From a virus, in the IMG/VR virus record IMGVR_UViG_3300029258_002923, positions 1-31,729 of that record: 31,729 nt of DNA; one strand, given 5' to 3'. The notes beneath the pieces were generated by a model, which was not told where the DNA came from, did not search any database, and saw nothing but the letters and a program-made list of their open reading frames with translations. Shown here one piece after another: positions 1 to 7,380 of this stretch (position 1 is the first letter of the stretch; each line of letters opens with the position of its first letter). The translations under genes and the position numbers were made by a program.

Positions 1-715
1 CTTTATCCCCAAAAAACAATATTCTAGGTGGATTACTAGTGATGCGTGTAACGAAGCTAGAAATACTATCCAATAGCCTTTTCTTATGGTCCTTTGTGAA
101 TCCTCCGAAATGCGCTTTAAGTAATAAGCAAACATTTTCGTTTGGCTTAAACTCTTCTACGAAAGCTGTTATTAAAGCCTCAAAGTTTTTTCTTTCAGTA
201 AAGTCACCATTGGAAATAAAAGTAAACTCTTTTTTGTTAAGAATTTTAGCTTTAGGTCCCTCAACTGTGAAATCTTTCTCTACCCCATAAGGCAATACAA
301 CAATCTTATCTTCCGGTATACCTGAGTTTTTAACCCACATTTCTTTATTGAAGTTACTAAACGTGAATATCTTCTCCATATTTAATAACCCATCTTTCCA
401 AGGCTCTGGAAGCTTATCAGTCTCGAACAGCGTATAACAATACTTTTTAGTACCCTCTACCAATCCTGGAAGAAATGCTTGTTGCTCCTTTTGATGCATT
501 ATAGCGGGAGTACCGGCAAGAATTTTAGTGTTTAGCATTCTTTTAAGTCTACTATCTACATCAACTGGTAAGGAAACTTTTTCTAAGTTCCAAGTATACG
601 CGTCATTTAAAGCTACTTGGACACCCATTTTATCTAACGCAATAAGAATGTTCCTCGTAATAACCTCATAGCCTGATTGCCCGAAAACGGGTCCGTGCCA
701 AATTAGCTGAATCAT
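1..715 (-). CDS. GT4-family glycosyltransferase, 3' end cut by window edge
   Basis: An open frame of 238 codons runs from an ATG at 715 to the window edge without a stop, so the C-terminal half is missing. The N-terminus (MIQLIWHGPVFGQSGYE) has the beta strand and glycine-rich loop of a GT-B fold. A middle stretch (LFETDKLPEPW, then FTFSNFNKEMW and a VVLPYGVEKDF segment) matches the linker region of GT4 sugar transferases and resembles the GT4 protein at 18689-19807 (VFETNKIDE, TPSNWAKE, VVPEGFDP), so the two are probably the same subfamily. The donor-sugar motif EX7E would lie beyond the window. Its ATG overlaps the stop of the upstream glycosyltransferase (ATGA), which implies coupled translation. 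The sugar donor and acceptor are unknown. Confidence 0.85.
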   Translation of the reverse strand, partial: MIQLIWHGPVFGQSGYEVITRNILIALDKMGVQVALNDAYTWNLEKVSLPVDVDSRLKRMLNTKILAGTPAIMHQKEQQAFLPGLVEGTKKYCYTLFETDKLPEPWKDGLLNMEKIFTFSNFNKEMWVKNSGIPEDKIVVLPYGVEKDFTVEGPKAKILNKKEFTFISNGDFTERKNFEALITAFVEEFKPNENVCLLLKAHFGGFTKDHKKRLLDSISSFVTRITSNPPRILFFGDK

Positions 716-1935
716 ATTCCTACCTCCTCTAATATTAGTGGGTGTCTCGTTGGATTTTCTAATTTGTCAAAATACGCAATCCATTTTTTACCTACTTCAT
801 CCCACGTATGATTCAGGGCGAATTTATAAGCTTTTTCCTTTAAATTTTCCCTTAGGTTTTCATCTTCGTACATCGTTATCATTTTAGCCGTTATAGCTCT
901 CGGTTCTGGTATAGGTCTTTCCGTTAAATACTTTCCTGTTAAATAATGTGCTGGTTCGACGAGTAACGACCTGTCGTCGCTTCCTAATTCTCCCGTAGCC
1001 GAATGATTAAGTACCAAAGTCGGTACCTTACATAACATAGCTTCAAGGACTGGGAGGCCAAAACCCTCACCGCCTACCGAGACTAAACAATCAGCCATAC
1101 GATACAAATTCACTAATTCTTTCTCTGGGGCTAATTCTACTGGGCTATTACCTCTAGCAATCTGTGTATAGAATATAATAGAGTTAGTTTGCGCTAAACC
1201 AAAAGTTTCTAACAAATCATCCATATTATGTCCAGCACCATCATAAAAATAAGTGTGTGGCCAGAACACAGCGTTAGGGCAAAGATTTAACTCTTGTAAT
1301 ACTTTCCATCCTTTAAGTAACTCAGGCCAATTTTTCCTTCCTTGGTTTCTTGCTACAGTTAGGAAAACGAATTTGTCGCTTATTTTGTAGCGTTCCCTTA
1401 GTTCATTTCTGTTAGCTTCGTCAGTAGGAGTAAAAGTATGATGGTCTACCCCGTGATAAATAACATCGACTTTATCTTTTAACTGTGGGAAGGTTTTTTC
1501 AAGTGCGTTCTTCCCATAATTAGTATAAGCTACTACCTTATCCATATATGGTATAACCTGGTTCCAAAAATTAGGTAATCCACCGCCTACCTTTTCACCA
1601 TCAACAGCCGTATAGCCAACCCACTGAAATAATCTCCTAACATTTTTATACGCTGGTTTAGCTACAAAACTGTACATCCAAGGGTCGCCAATCGTTAAAA
1701 CAGTATCCGGCCGTCTACTTAAAATAACTTCTTCGAAAATATCCTCACCAAAAAAGCTACCGCCGGTAGTGGGTATAAGTTCGAAAGGCCATTTCTGTTC
1801 TTTAGTATTCTTGGAAAACCAACCTAGATAAAATACTTTATGTCCATACTTCGCTAACTGTAAAGCTATTTCTCTGCCTACTCGCGCCATCCCTGTATGT
1901 AAATTAGGATTATCTGTCATCACAAGTATTTTCAT
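712..1935 (-). CDS. GT4-family glycosyltransferase
   Basis: The 407-aa product is a complete GT-B glycosyltransferase that likely moves a sugar from a nucleotide donor to an unknown acceptor in the host cytoplasm. The N-terminal domain begins MKILVMTDNPNLHTGMARVG, with the usual glycine-containing loop. The C-terminal donor domain has a TVARNQGRKNW strand near 193-203 and the EX7E motif EGFGLPVLE with both glutamates at 290 and 298, typical of GT4 retaining enzymes. The ATG follows AAAGGAGGAAC. It sits directly after head connector genes, where tail genes would be expected, and is coupled to a second GT4 gene. No signal peptide or membrane segment is visible. Confidence 0.92.
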   Translation of the reverse strand: MKILVMTDNPNLHTGMARVGREIALQLAKYGHKVFYLGWFSKNTKEQKWPFELIPTTGGSFFGEDIFEEVILSRRPDTVLTIGDPWMYSFVAKPAYKNVRRLFQWVGYTAVDGEKVGGGLPNFWNQVIPYMDKVVAYTNYGKNALEKTFPQLKDKVDVIYHGVDHHTFTPTDEANRNELRERYKISDKFVFLTVARNQGRKNWPELLKGWKVLQELNLCPNAVFWPHTYFYDGAGHNMDDLLETFGLAQTNSIIFYTQIARGNSPVELAPEKELVNLYRMADCLVSVGGEGFGLPVLEAMLCKVPTLVLNHSATGELGSDDRSLLVEPAHYLTGKYLTERPIPEPRAITAKMITMYEDENLRENLKEKAYKFALNHTWDEVGKKWIAYFDKLENPTRHPLILEEVGI

Positions 1936-1949
1936 GTTCCTCCTTTAGC

Positions 1950-2399
1950 CTATGTCGAGGATAAAAATATCCTCCGGCATTCCAATTGTATAGTAGCTAC
2001 AATTAGATAAATGTTATCTCCGTACGGTGTTGTTATATAACCAGTAACGCTTGGCTGTGTTGGAGCGCTTAGCCAATTCGAATACCTCTCGTTCCTGACT
2101 ACACTTAAAACATCCGTGACGAACTCCGCTAATTTCTCAATAGCATCTTCTTGTATCATATAATTTCTTGCGCAATATAATTCTACAGTATGCACCACCT
2201 CCCGTTTTGCTGAAGTTATCCAAGTTTCCGGAGAACTTAAAGGAGCTATTCCTATAAATGGAAACTGGTCATTTCTCAGCGGTGGTAGAGATTTGGGGGC
2301 TACTTTTTGTATCGCCGTTTTTGGGACGTAACTCAAAGTACCCCCCGTATCTCTACTATTCGTTAAAGCCGTTTTTATATATGTTAATAGCGTATCCAC
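1950..2399 (-). CDS. Putative head-tail connector / tail terminator protein (Mu gp37-like position)
   Basis: This 149-aa protein starts at a GTG whose G overlaps the stop of the upstream gpG-like gene (TAGTG), with AGGGGGATA as ribosome binding site. It has the size and alpha/beta layout of phage neck proteins: an N-terminal helix, a mid-region strand pair (FPFIGIAPLSS and HTVELYCARN), a helix, and a C-terminal strand pair (NIYLIVATIQLEC). The gene order capsid, gp36-like, gpG-like, then this gene suggests a neck or tail-terminator role such as Mu gp37 (DUF1834), but I do not recognise a diagnostic motif. The function is inferred mainly from position and size. Confidence 0.55.
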   Translation of the reverse strand: MDTLLTYIKTALTNSRDTGGTLSYVPKTAIQKVAPKSLPPLRNDQFPFIGIAPLSSPETWITSAKREVVHTVELYCARNYMIQEDAIEKLAEFVTDVLSVVRNERYSNWLSAPTQPSVTGYITTPYGDNIYLIVATIQLECRRIFLSST

Positions 2400-2899
2400 T
2401 ATCCCCCTATGTCTACCATCTTATCGGTTAATAGTTTTCCAATATACGCGGAAAATATTTTATCTATCCTTTTCTTATCTTCTTCTTGGAATAACATAAA
2501 CTTTCTTTGTGGTATGGTATGAACATAACTTTTAGTGGGTTTTCCCCAAGCTGTATTTCTAACAGTTACGGAGCCGAAATTGTGTGCTGGTGCATACGCA
2601 ATTGAAGTTCCTATCCTAGCTTCCCAATTACTTACTTCTAAAGCGAAACTACCTTTCAATCTACCCGTATCTTGTAAAATAGCTGAGCTCCCTCTCCTTC
2701 TTAACTTAACAGTAGATTGAGATAGGGGTTTCCATTTGTTAGGCCGGCCTTGGACTTTAAAGTTTGTATCGATACTTTTAATCATCAAAAGGCCGGCCTG
2801 TTTTAAAGGGATTCGTAAATCACCAAGTTTTTTGGATATCTTACCAAGATACTTTTCTAAATTTTTGAATTGTTTCGTGTCGAGTTCTACTATAATCAT
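2399..2899 (-). CDS. Mu gpG-like virion morphogenesis / tail completion protein
   Basis: This 166-aa protein carries the pattern of the phage virion morphogenesis family (Mu gpG, P2 gpS): a helical N-terminus, then GRPNKWKPLSQSTVKLRR, a LQDTGRLKGSF segment, an IGTSIAYAPAHNFGS segment and IPQRKFMLF near the C-terminus. Family members act in head completion or tail joining. In Mu the homologue lies before the protease gene; here it lies after the capsid gene, next to the gp36-like connector, so the module is rearranged. Its ATG follows the stop of the upstream gene directly (TAATG). The gene also contains two copies of a GC-rich 10-bp palindrome, listed separately. Confidence 0.85.
   Translation of the reverse strand: MIIVELDTKQFKNLEKYLGKISKKLGDLRIPLKQAGLLMIKSIDTNFKVQGRPNKWKPLSQSTVKLRRRGSSAILQDTGRLKGSFALEVSNWEARIGTSIAYAPAHNFGSVTVRNTAWGKPTKSYVHTIPQRKFMLFQEEDKKRIDKIFSAYIGKLLTDKMVDIGG
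2741..2799. repeat. Two copies of a 10-bp palindrome AGGCCGGCCT
   Basis: AGGCCGGCCT occurs at 2741-2750 and again at 2790-2799, both inside the gpG-like gene. The copies are read in different frames: one encodes Q-A-G-L and the other Q-G-R-P. An 80% GC palindrome repeated within 60 bp is unexpected in DNA this AT-rich. Both copies fall in segments that look conserved in the protein family, so coincidence is possible. No function is assigned. Confidence 0.6.
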
Positions 2900-3396
2900 T
2901 ATTTATCCCTGTCATCTGCAATATCCTCTAAAAGGTCGGGGTCAATTCGCTGGTTTTCTACATCGTCCATATCACAAGCTGGAGTATAACCACTTCTTGT
3001 ATTATAAACCCTATCCCCGAGAGGTGTTTCAATTTCTGGAAACTCCATTTCAAATGAAGCTAGTTTGTCTAACATATCCATTGGCTCTTCGCAATACTCT
3101 ACCCTTCTTTCTTTACTCAAGGGTTGCGAATCGGGATTCTTTCTGGAAAGAACAAAACACATTGTTAACTTATTAGCTATTTCATAGATTATATTAGGCT
3201 CACTTCCAGAAGCCCAAGGGACATAAGAGGGATAAGCTTGCTGCAGTTTAGAGTTTACAGTAGCATAAGCGCTTCTTCTACCTCTTTCAATCAAAGCGCC
3301 TGATATCTGCTCTTCTCCCATGTAATTATCATGGGTAGTAGGTAAACCACCGTTCAAATCTGCTCTTACATCTCCGCTATTTCCATAATACGACAT
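2899..3396 (-). CDS. Head-tail connector protein, Mu gp36-like (DUF1320 type)
   Basis: The 165-aa product has the layout of the gp36/DUF1320 connector group: an N-terminal helical segment with A-x-V-N-S-K-L-Q-Q-A-Y, a short YVPW turn, a helix IIYEIANKLTMCFVL that matches the family pattern of a helix following a proline-rich turn, and a helical segment EEPMDMLDKLASFEM before a divergent tail. In phages of this type the protein forms part of the ring between portal and tail. The C-terminus (about residues 115-165) is acidic and longer than usual. The ATG follows AGAGGTT, just after the acidic small gene. The family call rests on layout and neighbours, so it is moderate. Confidence 0.65.
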   Translation of the reverse strand: MSYYGNSGDVRADLNGGLPTTHDNYMGEEQISGALIERGRRSAYATVNSKLQQAYPSYVPWASGSEPNIIYEIANKLTMCFVLSRKNPDSQPLSKERRVEYCEEPMDMLDKLASFEMEFPEIETPLGDRVYNTRSGYTPACDMDDVENQRIDPDLLEDIADDRDK

Positions 3397-3408
3397 TTTT
3401 AACCTCTA

Positions 3409-3585
3409 CTATTCAGTATCGGCTTCTTCGCCGGGTTCTACGTCTTCAGAATCCTCATCTTCAGCTTCTTCTGCGACTTCTTCTGTAACTTCTTCCTTCT
3501 TTTCCTCTACGGCTACATCTTCCTTCTTTTCCTCTTCAGCAACTTCCGCTTGTTCCTGCACATCGTCTTTTCTGATTTCTTCCAT
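3409..3585 (-). CDS. Small highly acidic low-complexity protein
   Basis: I place the start at ATG 3585 (product MEEIRKDDVQEQ..., 58 aa) because AAGGAG lies 6 nt upstream; a longer reading from 3612 has no such site. The product is dominated by glutamate and aspartate with short EEKKE repeats and has no hydrophobic core, so it is probably disordered. It lies between capsid-side and connector genes. Its role is unknown; a chaperone-like, decoration or DNA-mimic role could be imagined but nothing in the sequence proves one. The ribosome binding site, exact fit between neighbours and intact frame argue that it is translated. Confidence 0.65.
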   Translation of the reverse strand: MEEIRKDDVQEQAEVAEEEKKEDVAVEEKKEEVTEEVAEEAEDEDSEDVEPGEEADTE

Positions 3586-3605
3586 TTTGTTCTCCTTTTT
3601 TTTTA

Positions 3606-4016
3606 TTACCAAAGTTCATCTAATGAGTCTAGCCTTTCGCAGGCCAGTACCATATCTTCTTTTTTTAAAATCTTCCCTGCTAAGTTACTACCTTTTTCTT
3701 TAAGATAATTTCTTAGCTGGTCCTTCGTCATAGATTTAAAATCTATCGTTACGTCTTCTTCTCCTATAGGAACTGTTATTTCTTCGGTGTGTCTAACGCC
3801 AAGTTTTTTATTCCTCTCCTTTAAAACTTCAGGGTCATACTTTATCCCAAGTAAAGGTTTTCCAGCTCTATCATCCTCGAAGTCCCATCTATCCTTTAAA
3901 CGAAAGAAGTCCTCGCACCAATTACCACAAGCGCATTCCGTTGGGAAAGGGAGTTTTTCGTATTCTCTTCCACATTCTTCACAAATCCATATATGCTTTA
4001 TATCAACTTTAGTCAT
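3606..4016 (-). CDS. Zinc-ribbon protein with C-terminal SAP/HeH-like segment (Mu gp35-like position)
   Basis: I choose ATG 4016 (MTKVDIKHIWIC..., 136 aa) because AAAGGGGCGG precedes it; an ATG at 4040 has no binding site. The N-terminus has a Cys4 ribbon (CEECG followed by a CACG pair about 14 residues on), likely binding zinc. The C-terminus (MTKDQLRNYLKEKGSNLAGK, then a helix) looks like a SAP or helix-extension-helix fold, which is also found at the end of Mu gp35/FluMu-type proteins encoded between capsid and gp36. A structural role around the connector is therefore plausible. Recognition is by motif and position only. Confidence 0.6.
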   Translation of the reverse strand: MTKVDIKHIWICEECGREYEKLPFPTECACGNWCEDFFRLKDRWDFEDDRAGKPLLGIKYDPEVLKERNKKLGVRHTEEITVPIGEEDVTIDFKSMTKDQLRNYLKEKGSNLAGKILKKEDMVLACERLDSLDELW

Positions 4017-4026
4017 AGCCGCCCCT

Positions 4027-4302
4027 TTAATATTGACCATCTAAGTGGATGTTTTTACCCGTCTTTTTCATCATACTCTTAACAGAGCTTTCACTTAATG
4101 TGGTCATGCCGCTAATTGCAGCTTCGTTAAAACCTTGATTATGTAACTCTTGTACCATTTTTTCTTTTCTAAATTCCTCTTTGTTTTCCTTACTGACTTT
4201 TCGATACTGTGCGGTGGCGTGTCTCGACCATTTCCCATTATGGGCATTTGGCATCGCACCTTTGGATTTACTTTTACCTTTACCCGTAATAATGTATACC
4301 AT
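4027..4302 (-). CDS. Small basic protein with helix-turn-helix-like C-terminus
   Basis: The 91-aa product has a basic N-terminus (GKGKSKSKGAMPNAHNGKW) and a C-terminal segment, about residues 49-82, that reads as a helix-turn-helix: MVQELHNQGFNEAAIS, a turn, then LSESSVKSMMKKT. Such small HTH proteins occur in phage structural operons and their function is mostly unknown. A strong AGGAGG lies upstream of the ATG, just after a GC-rich hairpin that follows the capsid gene. It could bind DNA or RNA as a late regulator, or be a minor structural protein. No family name is claimed. Confidence 0.7.
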   Translation of the reverse strand: MVYIITGKGKSKSKGAMPNAHNGKWSRHATAQYRKVSKENKEEFRKEKMVQELHNQGFNEAAISGMTTLSESSVKSMMKKTGKNIHLDGQY

Positions 4303-4326
4303 CTCTATCCTCCTAAAAGGCCCTTA

Positions 4327-4350
4327 GGGGGCTAAAGTTAATTAGCCCCC
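4327..4350 (-). promoter_or_regulatory. GC-rich hairpin in the 64-nt gap after the capsid gene
   Basis: In the minus-strand transcript GGGGGCUA pairs perfectly with UAGCCCCC around an 8-nt loop (AUUAACUU). It starts 17 nt after the capsid stop and is followed by UAAGGGCCUUUUAGGAGG, so it lacks a clean U-run. It may slow exonuclease decay of capsid mRNA, act as an attenuator, or be a factor-dependent terminator. Confidence 0.6.
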
Positions 4351-4366
4351 GTCAGGCATATGCGTA

Positions 4367-5290
4367 TTACGTAAGAACATCGTCCAGAATATAACCGCAA
4401 GCTGTTGCTACAAGCTTTTCATCCTGGATAATCTGGGGCTCAATCATATCCCCTTCTCTAGCTTCCTCTCTCCAAGTCTTAACAACTACGCCGCCTTGGG
4501 AAACCCTAAACGTGTAGCCAAGTGTTAAAGCTTCAAGAGATGGTGCTGGTTCTACGTAACTGATTAACACATCATCAGGCCATATCCTAGAATATGACGC
4601 CGTCTGTCCCTGCTGAGCTGTATCTTCAGCTGCCATCGCAAGTGTGACCTTCAATCCGAAAAGGACCGGAGGCAAATCGCCGTTTACAAGAAGTTCCTGG
4701 CCACCAGACCCCGTAATCGTGTAACGGATTAGGTTTCTGATAGTGGAATCTTTTTTCACGACATCTTTAACCTGGTCATTCATCAGAATCGTGTTAGGTT
4801 CAACACCCGCATTTAGTCTAATGCTAGCTTTCGCACCGTCTATATCACTTTCAATAGTCGGGCTAGTACCATCCCATTTCGGGCTGGGGTTAGCATGCGA
4901 TAAACTACCACCAGTTACTAAATCTTTAACGCGTTTTTCATAGCCAAGATTTATCCACTTCAGCAACTTGTTCATAGTTGTTATCCGCGGACGAATCGGA
5001 GCATCTGAATTTCTGACAATTCTGTCAGGTACTAGCTTTTTCAATGCATACGCCTCACAGCTGTATGTCCCTGTGCTTACGTCCCAATCTACTTCATTGG
5101 ACTCTGCCCCTATTGCTCGATGAGTATCTTTCTCTTTGAGCTCTTCCCTGCTGAAAATGTAATACTTATCAGACTCTTTCACTACAGGAAGTACGGGCAG
5201 TACCTTATCAGCTACAAACATCAAATTACGATAGTGTATAGCCAAATTGGTCAACGGAGCACTTACATGTACGTTTGCTCGTTTAGGCAT
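4367..5290 (-). CDS. Major capsid protein, Mu/lambda gpE-like
   Basis: At 307 aa the size and location (after protease/scaffold and decoration genes) fit the major head subunit. The N-terminal part ANVHVSAPLTNLAIHYRN, followed by a VADKVLPVLPV segment, is typical of gpE-like capsid proteins, which start with this 'leading to ADKV-P-V-V' pattern. Later parts include a central alpha/beta domain with NTILMNDQVKDVV and a C-terminal beta-rich part with GYTFRVSQGG. The ATG follows GGGAGGAAAGTAG. It likely assembles on the nested scaffold protein and is matured by the upstream Mu gpI-like protease. Call based on family pattern plus gene order. Confidence 0.85.
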   Translation of the reverse strand: MPKRANVHVSAPLTNLAIHYRNLMFVADKVLPVLPVVKESDKYYIFSREELKEKDTHRAIGAESNEVDWDVSTGTYSCEAYALKKLVPDRIVRNSDAPIRPRITTMNKLLKWINLGYEKRVKDLVTGGSLSHANPSPKWDGTSPTIESDIDGAKASIRLNAGVEPNTILMNDQVKDVVKKDSTIRNLIRYTITGSGGQELLVNGDLPPVLFGLKVTLAMAAEDTAQQGQTASYSRIWPDDVLISYVEPAPSLEALTLGYTFRVSQGGVVVKTWREEAREGDMIEPQIIQDEKLVATACGYILDDVLT

Positions 5291-5303
5291 CTACTTTCCT
5301 CCC

Positions 5304-5705
5304 TTACCTGATAAGTTCCATTACATTTACATAAGCGGTTACAATATCTCCACTTGCCGCAGGTGGTTCCTCGTAGTAACCAACATAACCGTCACCACTA
5401 GCAAACCCATCAGGACTTGAAACTCTGCCGTCAGTATCGTGTATAGCAATTGCAGCACCGAGATTATCGGACTCGCCAGCAATTACGTAGCTCTTACCTA
5501 TCTGAACTACTCTCACGACGTCACCACTTGCAGAAGCATCATCCTGAACAATACCGGCACAAACATCCGCAGCAGCAGCTGGTTTCTTTACGTGACCAAC
5601 ATTAGCAGCAGCAGTACCACTGTATATAACAGCTTGGTATTGAGTCAAAGCCTCATCAGCAATAAAGGAGTCTTGCAATATAGGTCTAAAACCTCTTTTA
5701 CTCAT
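5304..5705 (-). CDS. Capsid decoration protein, DUF2190-like
   Basis: This 133-aa protein is rich in Ala, Gly, Val and Ser and repeats short strand-turn units such as SGDVVRVVQIGKSYVIAGE and ASGDGYVGYYEE. That is the pattern of DUF2190-type beta-barrel decoration proteins encoded just upstream of capsid genes. It probably trimerises on the outer capsid surface and stabilises it. The ATG has AAAGGAGGAAG in front. The 70-nt space that separates it from the protease gene shows no promoter I can recognise. Confidence 0.75.
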   Translation of the reverse strand: MSKRGFRPILQDSFIADEALTQYQAVIYSGTAAANVGHVKKPAAAADVCAGIVQDDASASGDVVRVVQIGKSYVIAGESDNLGAAIAIHDTDGRVSSPDGFASGDGYVGYYEEPPAASGDIVTAYVNVMELIR

Positions 5706-5775
5706 TACTTCCTCCTTTAATTACTAATTTGATTTTCACAATAAACAGTTTTAGGTGCATATAGAAGAATGATTA

Positions 5776-6477
5776 CTATTCGTCTATTGCATCAAGGCCC
5801 TGTTCTTTATCCTGTTTCTTGAATTTCGCACTCACTGCGACTATAGCATCTTCGTAAGTGCACTTGTTTTCTTTCATATATTCCTGGGCTTCTTTTTCCA
5901 GTTCAGTATCACTGAGCTGAAACGTTGCTCCCTGGACTTCTACTTCCTTTGCGTGTTCCACTTTATTATCTCCTTCGCCTTTTTTAGAAGACTCTTTAAA
6001 GTCAACTATTTTCGGGAGTTTCTTCAAAAGGTTCTGAAAGACCTCAAACTGAGATAACTCAGCTTCAGCTTCTTTCCCTTTATCATCAACTATCGAAAAT
6101 TTGCCGACTTTCGTTTCTGAATCCAACCTTGTCAACAATGAGAAAGCTTCTTTCTCAAATGCCGGGACAAGTTTACCTTGACCTTTAAGGTCGTTGATGA
6201 AACTTTTCGCTTCCGTTTCCTTATTCTTTTGAATAAGGTCGTCTTTTTCCTTCTGCGCTTTTTCAAAAGTTTCCTTCATCTTCGTGTAGTCTTCCTTAAG
6301 CTTAGTCAACTCTTCTGCTTGCTTTTTGTAACCAGCAATTTCATGCTCAAGCTTCTTCTTAGCCTCAGCCTCCTTTGCCTGTGTTAAAGCATCTTCTTTA
6401 TCCTTCTGTGCTTTAACAAAAGAAGCAATCTGTGACTCCAACGCTTCGATTTTTGACAGTATTTCTTTTAGGTCCAT
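5776..6477 (-). CDS. Nested scaffold protein from an internal in-frame start (Mu gpZ-like)
   Basis: Inside the protease gene, the in-frame ATG for Met302 (MDLKEILSKIEALE) is preceded by AAAGGAGGTGAAGGA, a near-perfect ribosome binding site 7 nt from the start. Initiation here would give a free 233-aa protein made only of the coiled-coil scaffold part and acidic C-terminus. Phage Mu genes I/Z and lambda C/Nu3 use the same arrangement. The site is seen directly; its use is inferred. The upstream zinc ribbon ends about 15 residues before it, so the boundary also agrees with domain architecture. Confidence 0.8.
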   Translation of the reverse strand: MDLKEILSKIEALESQIASFVKAQKDKEDALTQAKEAEAKKKLEHEIAGYKKQAEELTKLKEDYTKMKETFEKAQKEKDDLIQKNKETEAKSFINDLKGQGKLVPAFEKEAFSLLTRLDSETKVGKFSIVDDKGKEAEAELSQFEVFQNLLKKLPKIVDFKESSKKGEGDNKVEHAKEVEVQGATFQLSDTELEKEAQEYMKENKCTYEDAIVAVSAKFKKQDKEQGLDAIDE

Positions 6478-7380
6478 TCCTTCACCTCCTTTCATGTTTT
6501 TACCTATCATTGTTGCGCCACATTTGGCACATATCGTTTCATTACAAGGTTTTCCTTTCTCGTGGGTAGTTTCATAACCACATTTCGGACACTTACAAAT
6601 CTCAGCGCCTCCGTCTCCCTGTCTGGGACCACCTTGCCCTCGCCCGTCACCTCGGGCAAATTCATTTTCTTCTATAGAAAAGCCTTCTTCATTTTCATCT
6701 AAAGTAAAGGCTACTCCTACTAACTCTTTCGTGTTTAGCTCGTTATCTTCTTTCTGTAACTTTATGGGCTCCATACCCGCTACTGCTGGTATCTCATGTC
6801 CAAGTAAAGCTACTGCGGTTATAACCTTCTTATACTCCTTATCATCAACAACGTACCTCCATAAAAGTTCTATGCTTCTTTCTTTAAATCTTCCATCTCT
6901 AATCCATTCCGCTACTTTTAAAGGTACGTCATCAACATCAGCAAAAAGCTTTAGCCTACCCCCAACCCTATCGGTGTAAATACTAATTACGTCACCGTAA
7001 CTTGAAAGACCCGCTAGCGTTTCCTGTTCATCCCTGTGTGTTATCTTAAGCTTAGGTCTTAAGTCACCTTCGAGATTCTTAAAATTTTGTTCCATCTCTA
7101 AGATGTCTTTTTCTTCGAAAGTATGTCCATTCCATTTACCCGTTTTGAAGATTTCCATTCTTCTTATATTAACCAACGGGCCGTCTAGGAAAAGAGCTAC
7201 TTGAAAATTCTTAACAGCTGCATTAGCCGCCTGTATCGCTTTAGGGGCACATGAATTATCAGAGCCACCTTCTGCAATACAACTACGTAAACTTGAATTC
7301 GCCACCTGCACCCACTTCTTTTTCTGAATAGGACTTAACCCTTTATTGTGTTTATCTACATCTGCTACTGTCCAAGGCAT
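5776..7380 (-). CDS. Mu gpI-like prohead protease fused in frame to scaffold
   Basis: This 534-aa protein has four parts. Residues 1-57 form a ChaB-like helical domain (MPWTVADVDKHNKGL, with an NSSLRSC segment) often attached to phage prohead proteases. About 60-210 is a Mu gpI-like serine protease: likely His115 in LKITHRDEQE and Ser169 in FKERSIELLW, the usual S-I-E context. Around 262-287 a Cys4 zinc ribbon (CPKCG and CAKCG) follows a glycine/arginine-rich linker. From about 302 to the end lies a long charged coiled coil typical of scaffolds, then an acidic tail. The ATG overlaps the previous stop (TAATG) after AGGAGG. The protease presumably cleaves the scaffold and itself during head maturation. 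Confidence 0.85.
   Translation of the reverse strand: MPWTVADVDKHNKGLSPIQKKKWVQVANSSLRSCIAEGGSDNSCAPKAIQAANAAVKNFQVALFLDGPLVNIRRMEIFKTGKWNGHTFEEKDILEMEQNFKNLEGDLRPKLKITHRDEQETLAGLSSYGDVISIYTDRVGGRLKLFADVDDVPLKVAEWIRDGRFKERSIELLWRYVVDDKEYKKVITAVALLGHEIPAVAGMEPIKLQKEDNELNTKELVGVAFTLDENEEGFSIEENEFARGDGRGQGGPRQGDGGAEICKCPKCGYETTHEKGKPCNETICAKCGATMIGKNMKGGEGMDLKEILSKIEALESQIASFVKAQKDKEDALTQAKEAEAKKKLEHEIAGYKKQAEELTKLKEDYTKMKETFEKAQKEKDDLIQKNKETEAKSFINDLKGQGKLVPAFEKEAFSLLTRLDSETKVGKFSIVDDKGKEAEAELSQFEVFQNLLKKLPKIVDFKESSKKGEGDNKVEHAKEVEVQGATFQLSDTELEKEAQEYMKENKCTYEDAIVAVSAKFKKQDKEQGLDAIDE

Noticed and set aside
39-290. Plus-strand open frame of 83 aa at the left edge
   Set aside because: It is antisense to the partial GT4 gene, has no ribosome binding site and no plausible protein pattern.
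3541-3605. Homopurine tract near 3590-3605 as a regulatory repeat
   Set aside because: It is explained by the ribosome binding region of the acidic gene and the Glu/Lys-rich coding sequence.
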